Below, piece by piece: positions 45,030 to 52,688 of a stretch of DNA of 64,000 nucleotides (position 1 is its first letter; each line of letters begins with the position of its first letter). This DNA is from Acidiluteibacter ferrifornacis (lineage in GTDB: Bacteria; Bacteroidota; Bacteroidia; Flavobacteriales_E; Vicingaceae). The notes below the pieces were generated by a model. The model had not been told where the DNA came from, searched no databases, and worked only from the letters and a program-made list of their open reading frames with translations. The stretch is from assembly GCF_009909615.1 (NCBI RefSeq), contig NZ_WWNE01000006.1, forward strand, positions 124,001 to 188,000. Reading direction: 5' to 3'. A program made the position numbers and the translations under genes.

Positions 45030-47051
45030 ATGAAACTAAAAATTGAAGCTCCATTTAAACCAACCGGAGACCAACCTGAAGCCATTAGGCAATTGGTGGA
45101 AGGTGTAAACAGCGGAGATTATGCTCAAACGCTTTTGGGCGTTACAGGCTCTGGTAAAACGTTTACAGTGGCTAATGTCATTGAACAAACTCAACGTCCA
45201 ACTTTAATCTTAAGCCACAACAAAACTTTGGCCGCTCAACTGTATGCAGAGTTTAAAGAGTTTTTTCCAAACAATGCCGTCGAATATTTTGTTTCCTATT
45301 ACGATTATTACCAGCCTGAAGCTTATTTGCCTGTTTCTGATACTTATATAGAAAAGGATTTATCCATCAACGATGAGATTGAAAAACTGCGGTTAAGTAC
45401 AACCTCTTCTCTATTGTCAGGAAGAAGAGATGTCATTGTGATCAGTTCAGTTTCCTGTATTTATGGAATTTCTAATCCAGCCGACTTTAAACAAAATGTA
45501 ACACACATCGATGTGGGACAAGTCATCAGTAGGAATAAATTATTGCACCAATTTGTCAATGCGCTGTATTCCCGAACTACTGCAGATTTTGAACGTGGCA
45601 ATTTTAGAGTCATTGGTGACGTGGTAGATATTTTTCCAGCTTATGCCGACATTGCTTATAAGATTACTTTTTGGGGCGATGAAATTGAAGAAATTACATC
45701 CTTCAATCCTGTTAGTGGAGCTACGATCGAAAATTTCGAGCACTTGTCAATATACCCTGCAAATATTTTTGTGACCACTAAGGACAGAATGACACAATCC
45801 ATTTTCCAGATTCAGGACGATATGGTGAAGCAGGTGGAGTATTTTAAATCCATTGGAAAACATTTAGAAGCCAAAAGAATTGAAGACCGAGTAACCTATG
45901 ATTTAGAGATGATGCGGGAATTAGGTTACTGCTCGGGAATCGAAAATTATTCGAGATACTTTGATGATAGAGCTCCAGGCACTCGTCCGTTTTGTTTAAT
46001 GGATTACTTTCCAGATGATTATTTATTAGTAGTGGATGAGAGTCATGTAACTGTTTCACAAATCAGCGCTATGTATGGTGGAGATAGAAGCCGAAAAGTA
46101 AATCTGGTAGAATACGGTTTCAGATTGCCTGCCGCAATAGACAACCGTCCATTGAAGTTTGCCGAATGGGAAGGATTACGCAACCAAACCATCTATGTGA
46201 GTGCAACTCCTGCAGAATATGAGCTAAAAGAATCCGAAGGCATCGTGGTGGAGCAATTGATTCGCCCGACTGGATTGTTAGACCCCATTATAGAAGTGCG
46301 TCCAAGTTTGAATCAAGTGGATGATTTGATGGAGGAAATTGTGAGCCGTTCTGAAAAAGGTGAGCGAACGCTTGTGACCACGTTGACAAAACGAATGGCG
46401 GAAGAATTGACGAAATATTTTGCGGAAGCAGGTATTCGTTGTCGATACATTCATTCGGATGTTGACACTTTAGAGCGTGTTGAAATTCTACATGAATTGA
46501 GAACAGGCGTATTTGATGCCTTAATTGGTGTTAACCTGTTGAGAGAAGGATTGGATTTACCTGAAGTATCGTTGGTGGCTATTTTAGATGCCGATAAAGA
46601 AGGTTTTTTACGATCCAATCGATCCTTGACTCAAACGGCTGGAAGAGCAGCAAGAAATATAAATGGTCGTGTTATTTTTTATGCTGATACTATCACCAAG
46701 TCCATGCAAAAAACGATGGATGAAACCGAAAGAAGACGTGAGAAGCAAATTGCATACAACACTGAACATGGCTTAACACCTCAAGCTCTGAACAAAAAAC
46801 AACGTGGCACTATTGGTAAGTCTAATAGTACGATTGAAAAGGAGTCCAATGAATATGAGCTTCAAGAGCGGAGAGCTATTGCGGCCGATCCGGTGGTAAA
46901 ATACATGGATGAAAAGCAATTGAGACGTGCGATTACACGCATCAAAAAAGACATGGAAATTGCTGCCAAAGAGCTCGACTTTATGGAGGCTGCTAGGTTA
47001 CGAGATGAAATGTATGAAATGGAGAAGTTGTTAGCGAAGAAAATTTCTTAA
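45030..47051 (+). CDS. uvrB: Excinuclease ABC subunit B
   Basis: 673 residues, the usual length. UvrB verifies damage and positions UvrC in nucleotide excision repair. Walker A GVTGSGKTFTVAN is at residues 37-49, the damage-probing beta-hairpin YYDYYQPEAYLP follows, then DESHVTVSQ (Walker B), the helicase motifs LREGLDLPEVSLVAILDADKEG and QTAGRAARNINGRVI, and a C-terminal UVR motif (MEAARLRDEMYEMEKLL) that binds UvrA or UvrC. Downstream is the 138-bp repeat array. Confidence 0.98.
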   Translation: MKLKIEAPFKPTGDQPEAIRQLVEGVNSGDYAQTLLGVTGSGKTFTVANVIEQTQRPTLILSHNKTLAAQLYAEFKEFFPNNAVEYFVSYYDYYQPEAYLPVSDTYIEKDLSINDEIEKLRLSTTSSLLSGRRDVIVISSVSCIYGISNPADFKQNVTHIDVGQVISRNKLLHQFVNALYSRTTADFERGNFRVIGDVVDIFPAYADIAYKITFWGDEIEEITSFNPVSGATIENFEHLSIYPANIFVTTKDRMTQSIFQIQDDMVKQVEYFKSIGKHLEAKRIEDRVTYDLEMMRELGYCSGIENYSRYFDDRAPGTRPFCLMDYFPDDYLLVVDESHVTVSQISAMYGGDRSRKVNLVEYGFRLPAAIDNRPLKFAEWEGLRNQTIYVSATPAEYELKESEGIVVEQLIRPTGLLDPIIEVRPSLNQVDDLMEEIVSRSEKGERTLVTTLTKRMAEELTKYFAEAGIRCRYIHSDVDTLERVEILHELRTGVFDALIGVNLLREGLDLPEVSLVAILDADKEGFLRSNRSLTQTAGRAARNINGRVIFYADTITKSMQKTMDETERRREKQIAYNTEHGLTPQALNKKQRGTIGKSNSTIEKESNEYELQERRAIAADPVVKYMDEKQLRRAITRIKKDMEIAAKELDFMEAARLRDEMYEMEKLLAKKIS

Positions 47052-47072
47052 TTGTTAATACTGACAATAGAA

Positions 47073-47950
47073 TCAAATCCTTCCGAGCTAAGCGAATCCT
47101 TGGCGTTCTTTGTGGTTAACAATAAAGGCAAATAAAAATTAACCGCTAAGTTCTCAAAGGGAAATCCACAAAGATCACAAAGAAAAAAAATATAAAGTTC
47201 ATTGAAGTCAAACTCTTTGCGACCTCAGCGAATCCTTGGCGTTCTTTGTGGTAAAAAAAGATTAATAAAAATTTAAACACAAAGATCACAAAGACAAACC
47301 CACAAAGGTCACTAAGAGTATAAAAGAAAATATAACTTACATAACTAAAAACAAATCCTTCCGACCTCAGCGAAACCTTGGCGTGCTTTGCGGTTAAACA
47401 ATAAGAGCAAAAAAAGATTTAACCGCTAAGTCCTCAAAGGGAAATCCACAAAGATCACAAAGAAAAAAAATATAAAGTTCATTGAAGTCAAACTCTTTGC
47501 GACCTCAGCGAATCCTTGGCGTTCTTTGTGGTTAACAATAAAGGCAAATAAAAATTAACCGCTAAGTCCTCAGAGAAAAACCCACAAAGATCAAAAAGAA
47601 AAAAAATAAAAAGTTCATTGAAGTCAAACTCTTTGCGACCTCAGCGAATCCTTGGCGTTCTTTGCGGTTAAACAATAAAGGCAAATAAAAATTAACCGCT
47701 AAGTCCTCAAAGACAAACACACAAAGATCACAAAGAAAAAAAATATAAAGTTCATTGAAGTCGATCTCTTTGCGACCTCAGCGAATCCTTTGCGTTCTTT
47801 GTGGTAAAAAAAGATTAATAAAAATTTAAACACAAAGATCACAAAGACAAACCCACAAAGGTCACTAAGAGTATAAAAGAAAATATAACTTACATAACTA
47901 AAAACAAATCCTTCCGACCTCAGCGAAACCTTGGCGTGCTTTGCGGTTAA
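47073..47950. repeat. Non-coding tandem array, seven units of about 138 bp
   Basis: The core GCGAATCCTTGGCG (or close variants) recurs at 47092, 47228, 47370, 47508, 47644, 47781 and 47923, spacings 136-142 bp. Two unit types occur: one has TTCATTGAAGTCAAACTCTT before the core, the other CAAATCCTTCCGACCTCAGC. Positions 47239-47397 appear identical to 47792-47950, offset 553 bp, a four-unit higher-order duplication. Units contain short inverted repeats (GCGGTTAA/TTAACCGC, CTTTGTGG/CCACAAAG) able to fold on either strand. It fills the gap between the convergent uvrB and dinB genes. Frames here are low-complexity and not credible proteins; nothing else is visible in 47052-47993. Confidence 0.93.
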
Positions 47951-47993
47951 TAGAATTGAATTCGTTAAAAAATACAATTCAAATAATTAACCA

Positions 47994-49082
47994 TTATTCT
48001 TCGTATTCAAATCGCAACTGTATTCCGTAACGAACTTCTTCTTTTTCTAGATTCGAAAGTGAAATACCCAACAATCGAATCGGCTTTTCGGGAATTTCTG
48101 GAGTGCGCAATAATTCCACTGCAAGTGCCCAAATGTGATTGAAGCTAGAAATGTAACTTCCAACTGTTTTAGATCGAGTTTGAATGGTGAAGTCATCATA
48201 TTTTAATTTTAAACTTACTGTTTTTCCAGCATTCTTGGCTTTTTTAGTTCGATTCGCCACGGTCTGACAAATGGGTTGCAATGCTTTTAATAACTCTTGC
48301 TCGGTTTCTAAATCATTCTCAAAAGTATTTTCCGCTCCAATTGACTTTCTAACCCGATTCGGCTGAACTTCTCTTTCATCAATTCCACGAGCAATTCGAT
48401 AATAATGTAATCCTGCTTTACCAAAATTCCTGTGCAGCCACTCGCTGGATTTACTCTTTAAATCAGCTCCATTAAACACGCCAAACTTTTTCATTTTCTC
48501 AGCCGTTACTTTACCGATCCCATGAAATTTTTCAATCTTTAATTGTTCGATAAAAGCTTGCCCTTCTTCTGGTAGAATTACACTCATGCCGTCGGGCTTA
48601 TTAATATCCGAAGCAGTCTTTGCTAAAAACTTATTGTAGCTCACTCCTGCGGAAGCAGTCAGTCCAGTTGCAGCCAAAATATCAGCTCGAATATTCATTG
48701 CAATTTTCATCGCTGAAACGATGTTTTTCTTATTCTCTGTGACATCTAAATATGCTTCGTCCAACGATAATGGCTCTACCAAATCAGTGTAATTCTTAAA
48801 GATTTCCATAATTTGAAGAGACACTTCTTTGTATCGTTCAAAGCGTGGCTTTACGAAAATCAAATTGGGACATCGTCGGGCCGCCATAATAGAGGCCAAA
48901 GCGGAATGTACCCCAAACTGACGGGCTTCGTAGCTTGCCGCAGCCACCACTCCTCGTTCTCTTGAACCTCCAACAGCAACTGGCTTCCCCTTCAACTCAG
49001 GATTGTCCAATTGTTCCACAGAAGCATAAAATGCATCCATGTCAATATGAATTATCTTCCGCGTATTTTCCGAATCAGTCAA
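47994..49082 (-). CDS. dinB: DNA polymerase IV (Y family)
   Basis: 362 residues. This translesion polymerase carries the Y-family motifs: IIHIDMDAFYASVEQ with the metal ligand Asp14, RERGVVAAASYEAR, SLDEAYLDVT with Asp108 and Glu109, and the helix-hairpin-helix region KFHGIGKVTAEKMKKFGV. A little-finger domain follows. The gene converges on uvrB across the repeat array and overlaps the MutS-like gene by 8 bp (start at 49082, upstream stop at 49075), so translation is coupled. I see no obvious SOS box upstream. Confidence 0.97.
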   Translation of the reverse strand: MTDSENTRKIIHIDMDAFYASVEQLDNPELKGKPVAVGGSRERGVVAAASYEARQFGVHSALASIMAARRCPNLIFVKPRFERYKEVSLQIMEIFKNYTDLVEPLSLDEAYLDVTENKKNIVSAMKIAMNIRADILAATGLTASAGVSYNKFLAKTASDINKPDGMSVILPEEGQAFIEQLKIEKFHGIGKVTAEKMKKFGVFNGADLKSKSSEWLHRNFGKAGLHYYRIARGIDEREVQPNRVRKSIGAENTFENDLETEQELLKALQPICQTVANRTKKAKNAGKTVSLKLKYDDFTIQTRSKTVGSYISSFNHIWALAVELLRTPEIPEKPIRLLGISLSNLEKEEVRYGIQLRFEYEE

Positions 49083-50844
49083 TTAAATTCATTTTTTTCA
49101 ACAGAAAGGTAGCATTCATATTTTGGCATATCCCCTTCTTTAAAGTGTAGTCAAAGTGTAAATCATCACCTTTCATGTCCACTTCAAAAGCATAATTTTG
49201 GATGTTTTTCGGGTAAACCAAATTCAATTCACACAAGGATAAGTCATGAGTAGCAATAATCCCCGATAACGGATAACGCAATAGTTTTTTCAAAAATTCT
49301 GCTGAACCAGTGGCCTTATCTCTTGAGTTGGTTCCTTTTAAAATCTCATCAAGAATTGCAAACGTCGGTTGACCCTTTTCTAATAAATCTACCAACTGCT
49401 TCAAACGTTTTAATTCAGCAAAAAAGTAAGACTCATTATCATTTAAGGAATCTTCTGTTTTCATACTCGAAAAGAGTGCAACAGGAGTATACTTCAAAAT
49501 GCCAGGCAAATTCACTCCAAGTGTGCCCATCACCATGCTCACTCCTATTGTCCTCAAGAAAGTACTTTTCCCAGCCATATTCGCACCAGTCACAATATCA
49601 ATTTGATTCCATCCATCAATCAATAAACTATTAGGCACTCTAACACTTGGCTTCAACATCGGATGCGAGAGCATTTCTGCCTCGTAAAAAAACTCTTCTT
49701 GCTTTACATATTTTGGAAAATGATTTTCAGGATTATTAAACACATAATTCCCCAATGATATTCGTGCATCTATCTCATAAATAGCCGACAACCAGTTATG
49801 TAGGCTTTCTCCATAAACAGCTTGCCAATTGGAAAAACGCAATAAACATCGAACATCCCACAACAAAAAGGCATTCAATATGATACCCATTATCATGTTA
49901 TTCCTGTTATCAAAGGCATTCAAAATCGACTTCAATTGATTTAAAGCTTCAGATGCAGGAGTTTTTCCTTTTAATTTGCCTTGTGCTTCCTGATTTAACT
50001 TTTCATCGAAACGTTCTTCTTCAATTAACTTAATATAGGCGGTGTATGAAGATACATCCCTCAATAAGTCTTCAGCTAATTTTGCGACCTCTGTTGTCTT
50101 CTTTAAAAAAGTGCCAGTAAACAATAATGCCGCAATTAGGGAATAGGTTAAATAATTTACGCCAATACCATCAAAAATATATCCCAACGTAACTCCAAAT
50201 ACCATTATTGGGATCACATAGTAAAGTGCTTTATAAAATCGATTTGAAAAAACCTGAATTGCAGGAAACGCTATTGATTCTTTATTCGAAACATTGCGCT
50301 TATTAGCCCTAAACTGATGTTGCCATTCGGTTTTATCAGCCAATTCCTTCACTGCTAATTGTCTTTGATTTAAGACATCCACATTCAATTCTAGTTGTAA
50401 TAGTTCATTTGCCAATTTTCTCGCCCCTCCTTTTGTAACCGTCCTATTGAGCAATTGAAATATTGAACCACGACCTAATATTCCAAAATCTGCAGCATAT
50501 TGATGATTCATTTCTGAAAATTCAATCCCGTTTTCATTAGACGAGAAGTCGTATTCTAGCGCAGACAATTCATTTTCTTGGATAGCAATTAAATGTTGTA
50601 CTTGATCGATTTCATCATTCAATTGCCCTGCTCGTTTCACAGCTATTGCAAAAACAATAAGTGGAACTATAAAACCAAACATTGCCAATAGGGCGTCTTC
50701 GAAAAACAAATAAAGCAACAAAAAAGCTGAAGCAAAACTTAATACTCTTATAACTGTTATTATCCTTGAACGATTTCGCAACTGTGTAAGTTCAGATTCA
50801 AACTGATTTTTTCGGTGATTGTAAAAGGTCGATAGTGAATTCAT
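49075..50844 (-). CDS. Membrane-anchored MutS-like ATPase
   Basis: 589 residues. Two hydrophobic hairpins are visible, at about residues 29-68 (VIRVLSFASAFLLLYLFF, LLAMFGFIVPLIVFAIAV) and in the region 205-245 (LYYVIPIMVFGVTLGYIF, YLTYSLIAALLFTGTFL). The C-terminal third is a MutS domain V ATPase: DIVTGANMAGKSTFLRTIG (Walker A, about 418-427), TFAILDEILKGTNSRDKATG (Walker B and signature, about 493-510) and GIIATHDLSLC. The mismatch-recognition domain I of MutS is absent. This membrane form is known from Bacteroidota annotations, but its role is unknown. It is the upstream partner of dinB, overlapping by 8 bp. Confidence 0.88.
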   Translation of the reverse strand: MNSLSTFYNHRKNQFESELTQLRNRSRIITVIRVLSFASAFLLLYLFFEDALLAMFGFIVPLIVFAIAVKRAGQLNDEIDQVQHLIAIQENELSALEYDFSSNENGIEFSEMNHQYAADFGILGRGSIFQLLNRTVTKGGARKLANELLQLELNVDVLNQRQLAVKELADKTEWQHQFRANKRNVSNKESIAFPAIQVFSNRFYKALYYVIPIMVFGVTLGYIFDGIGVNYLTYSLIAALLFTGTFLKKTTEVAKLAEDLLRDVSSYTAYIKLIEEERFDEKLNQEAQGKLKGKTPASEALNQLKSILNAFDNRNNMIMGIILNAFLLWDVRCLLRFSNWQAVYGESLHNWLSAIYEIDARISLGNYVFNNPENHFPKYVKQEEFFYEAEMLSHPMLKPSVRVPNSLLIDGWNQIDIVTGANMAGKSTFLRTIGVSMVMGTLGVNLPGILKYTPVALFSSMKTEDSLNDNESYFFAELKRLKQLVDLLEKGQPTFAILDEILKGTNSRDKATGSAEFLKKLLRYPLSGIIATHDLSLCELNLVYPKNIQNYAFEVDMKGDDLHFDYTLKKGICQNMNATFLLKKMNLID

Positions 50845-50970
50845 AGGCTGTAAATTTCCTTCTTTTTATCGGAATTGGGTACATTTTGATTAGAATAACC
50901 AATTTAATTTTAAAATCAATTACCTAATTTTTAACATGTTGTAAAAAATTAACAATTTTTCAAAATATAT

Positions 50971-51004
50971 TTGTACCTACATTTAATGTATATACATATA
51001 TTTG
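50971..51004 (+). promoter_or_regulatory. Candidate YceI promoter (TTG-N23-TATATTTG)
   Basis: TTG (50971-50973) and TATATTTG (50997-51004) are 23 bases apart, at the upper limit of the 17-23 range for Flavobacterium promoters. The predicted start leaves about 20 nt before the ATG at 51031. A second TATATTTG lies at 50966-50973. Confidence 0.5.
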
Positions 51005-51030
51005 CATCATCAAATTTAAACTAAAGAAAA

Positions 51031-51624
51031 ATGAAAAAGATTGTATTATCAACTATGGCATTAGCCATCGCTGCATTAACTTTTGCGGGAAATGGAGAAA
51101 AAAACACGTATAAAGTAGACAACAAGTTATCCAACCTAGAGTGGACAGGTAAAAAAGTAACTGGTGAACACACTGGAACTATAGCTGTTAAAGAAGGTTC
51201 AATAGTAGTTGAAAACAATATGATCAAATCTGGAACTATTCAGTTTGACATGACAACAATTAACTGTACAGATTTAGAAGGCGAATACAAAGGCAAATTA
51301 GAAGGTCACTTGAAATCAGACGATTTCTTCAGTGTGGAAAAACACACTGCATCTACACTAAAAATTAAAAGTGTAAAGAAAATTGAGGGTCAAGATACTT
51401 ATGAGGTAAATGGCGATTTAACCATTAAAGGAATTACACATCCGACAACTTTTACAGCTGTTATCAAAATGGAAAACAACAAATTGGTTGCAATTGGAAC
51501 TGTAGATGTAAACAGAACTAAATATGATATCAAGTATGGTTCAGGACAATTCTTTGAGGGCCTAGGAGACAAAATGATCTATGATGACTTTACAGTAAAA
51601 TTCAAATTAGGAGCAAAAAGCTAA
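51031..51624 (+). CDS. YceI family exported protein
   Basis: 197 residues with a signal peptide (MKKIVLSTMALAIAALTFA). The YceI beta-barrel signature is present: TYKVDNKLSNLEWTGKKV, the middle segment LEGHLKSDDFFSVEKH, then GDLTIKGITHPTTFTAV and a C-terminal VDVNRTKYDIKYGSG. YceI proteins have a lipocalin-like fold that binds isoprenoid-type ligands; their physiological role here is unknown. It is monocistronic, with its own promoter and terminator. Confidence 0.95.
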   Translation: MKKIVLSTMALAIAALTFAGNGEKNTYKVDNKLSNLEWTGKKVTGEHTGTIAVKEGSIVVENNMIKSGTIQFDMTTINCTDLEGEYKGKLEGHLKSDDFFSVEKHTASTLKIKSVKKIEGQDTYEVNGDLTIKGITHPTTFTAVIKMENNKLVAIGTVDVNRTKYDIKYGSGQFFEGLGDKMIYDDFTVKFKLGAKS

Positions 51625-51654
51625 GACTTTTCATATAGGTTGATTTTAGGTTAC

Positions 51655-51690
51655 CCGCCGTTTCTTATGTTTAGAAGCGGCGGTTTTTTT
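51655..51690 (+). terminator. Rho-independent terminator after YceI
   Basis: CCGCCGTTTC (51655-51664) pairs with GAAGCGGCGG (51674-51683) with one wobble, followed by seven T (51684-51690). The T tract overlaps the last codon of the convergent NTF2-like gene by two bases. Confidence 0.9.
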
Positions 51691-52135
51691 ATGAAGAATG
51701 ATCACTTATTATCTTCCATTGTCCACCCATTCGTTTCCAAAGTAAACTGTAATGCCCTTCTAAGTTTCCCATAGAGCGTTCCAGATGCCACTTCCCAATT
51801 ACGCTGACATAATCTGTACTCAATTGCTCAATGTAGAGATTAGTAAAAGTAAGTTTCCCCATGTCCGCTGCGGTAGGATAGGATTTCTTATAATTCTCTA
51901 ATGTTTTTTGCCAACCGTAAGTCAGTCCTTTGCGTCCGATAAATTTCAATGAATCAGAATGCCAATAAGGTTCCATAAAGCATTCCAGATCTCCTGAAGA
52001 CCAACAAACCTCTTGCTTCTTCATAAGTTCATTAATGATATATTGGGTATCACTTTTTGATGGAGCACTGCAACCAATCGTAATTAAAATAATAACTCCA
52101 CTAATTAATCGGGAAATAGATAGGATATCTCTCAT
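51689..52135 (-). CDS. DUF4440/NTF2-like lipoprotein
   Basis: 148 residues. A lipobox (LITIGC, Cys22) follows the hydrophobic N-terminus. The mature part has an NTF2/SnoaL-like cone: NELMKKQEVCWSSGDLECFM, SDSLKFIGRKGLTYGWQKTL, VSVIGKWHLERSMGNLEGHYSLLWKR and GGQWKIISDHSS, as in DUF4440. These proteins bind small ligands or serve as unspecialised enzymes; nothing more specific is visible. The start lies 35 bp inside the upstream gene at 52101, and there is no later ATG that would keep the signal. Confidence 0.8.
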   Translation of the reverse strand: MRDILSISRLISGVIILITIGCSAPSKSDTQYIINELMKKQEVCWSSGDLECFMEPYWHSDSLKFIGRKGLTYGWQKTLENYKKSYPTAADMGKLTFTNLYIEQLSTDYVSVIGKWHLERSMGNLEGHYSLLWKRMGGQWKIISDHSS

Positions 52136-52688
52136 TATACTTTCTTAAAAAAATGAATAAACGTTCTTCCTTTTTACCTTTATATTTTTTGTATTCATTC
52201 CATAAAGAAGGATCTTTTTGAAAAATCGGCTCTGCATTCTTCGCAGAAAAAGTAAATACCTTACCATTATCAAAATTTAGTAAGAATTGAACAAGTGTCT
52301 GGCTTTCCATTGGAGATTGAAACCCATACGGATCAATTCTATAACTAATTGTTTTAACATAAGCCGCGAAATGGGAGAAAGCCCCAATAGTAATTAACCG
52401 ATTAAAATCACCTTCAGCAGAAATATAAATCCCTCTACCAGTAGAATACCCCCAAACTCTATCGGGGTTTAATGGAAAATACTCTTTCAATGAATCATCA
52501 TAAATTAAAATGGATTCTCCTTTTCTTTGCAATCCTTGAGTGATACTCGGTTGATTATTTTTAAATTCATCAAACGTTAAATAAACTCCTTGATTAAATT
52601 CAAAAGTGGGTTGATAAATGACCTCATCCAATTGAGCAAAACCTCGAAAAGACAAAAAAAATAAAAACAAAACTATCGATGTTCTCAT
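52101..52688 (-). CDS. Exported protein of unknown function
   Basis: 195 residues with a signal peptide (MRTSIVLFLFFLSFRGFA). The mature protein begins QLDEVIYQPTFEFNQGVYLTFDEFKNNQ and has GYSTGRGIYISAEGDFNRLITIG in the middle and a C-terminal RLFIFLRKYNERYPIYFP. I recognise no named domain, although similar proteins are common in Bacteroidota. The ATG overlaps the tex stop by 4 bp, and the gene overlaps the NTF2-like lipoprotein gene by 35 bp, giving a three-gene operon. Confidence 0.78.
   Translation of the reverse strand: MRTSIVLFLFFLSFRGFAQLDEVIYQPTFEFNQGVYLTFDEFKNNQPSITQGLQRKGESILIYDDSLKEYFPLNPDRVWGYSTGRGIYISAEGDFNRLITIGAFSHFAAYVKTISYRIDPYGFQSPMESQTLVQFLLNFDNGKVFTFSAKNAEPIFQKDPSLWNEYKKYKGKKEERLFIFLRKYNERYPIYFPIN

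Noticed and set aside
47699-47977. A 92-residue minus-strand open frame inside the repeat array
   Set aside because: It is low-complexity sequence made from the repeats (TAKHAKVSLRSEG-type translation) that recurs spuriously in Bacteroidota; it has no start context or domain.
47052-47993. A CRISPR array
   Set aside because: Units of about 138 bp are similar over their full length with no unique spacers, and no cas genes are nearby.
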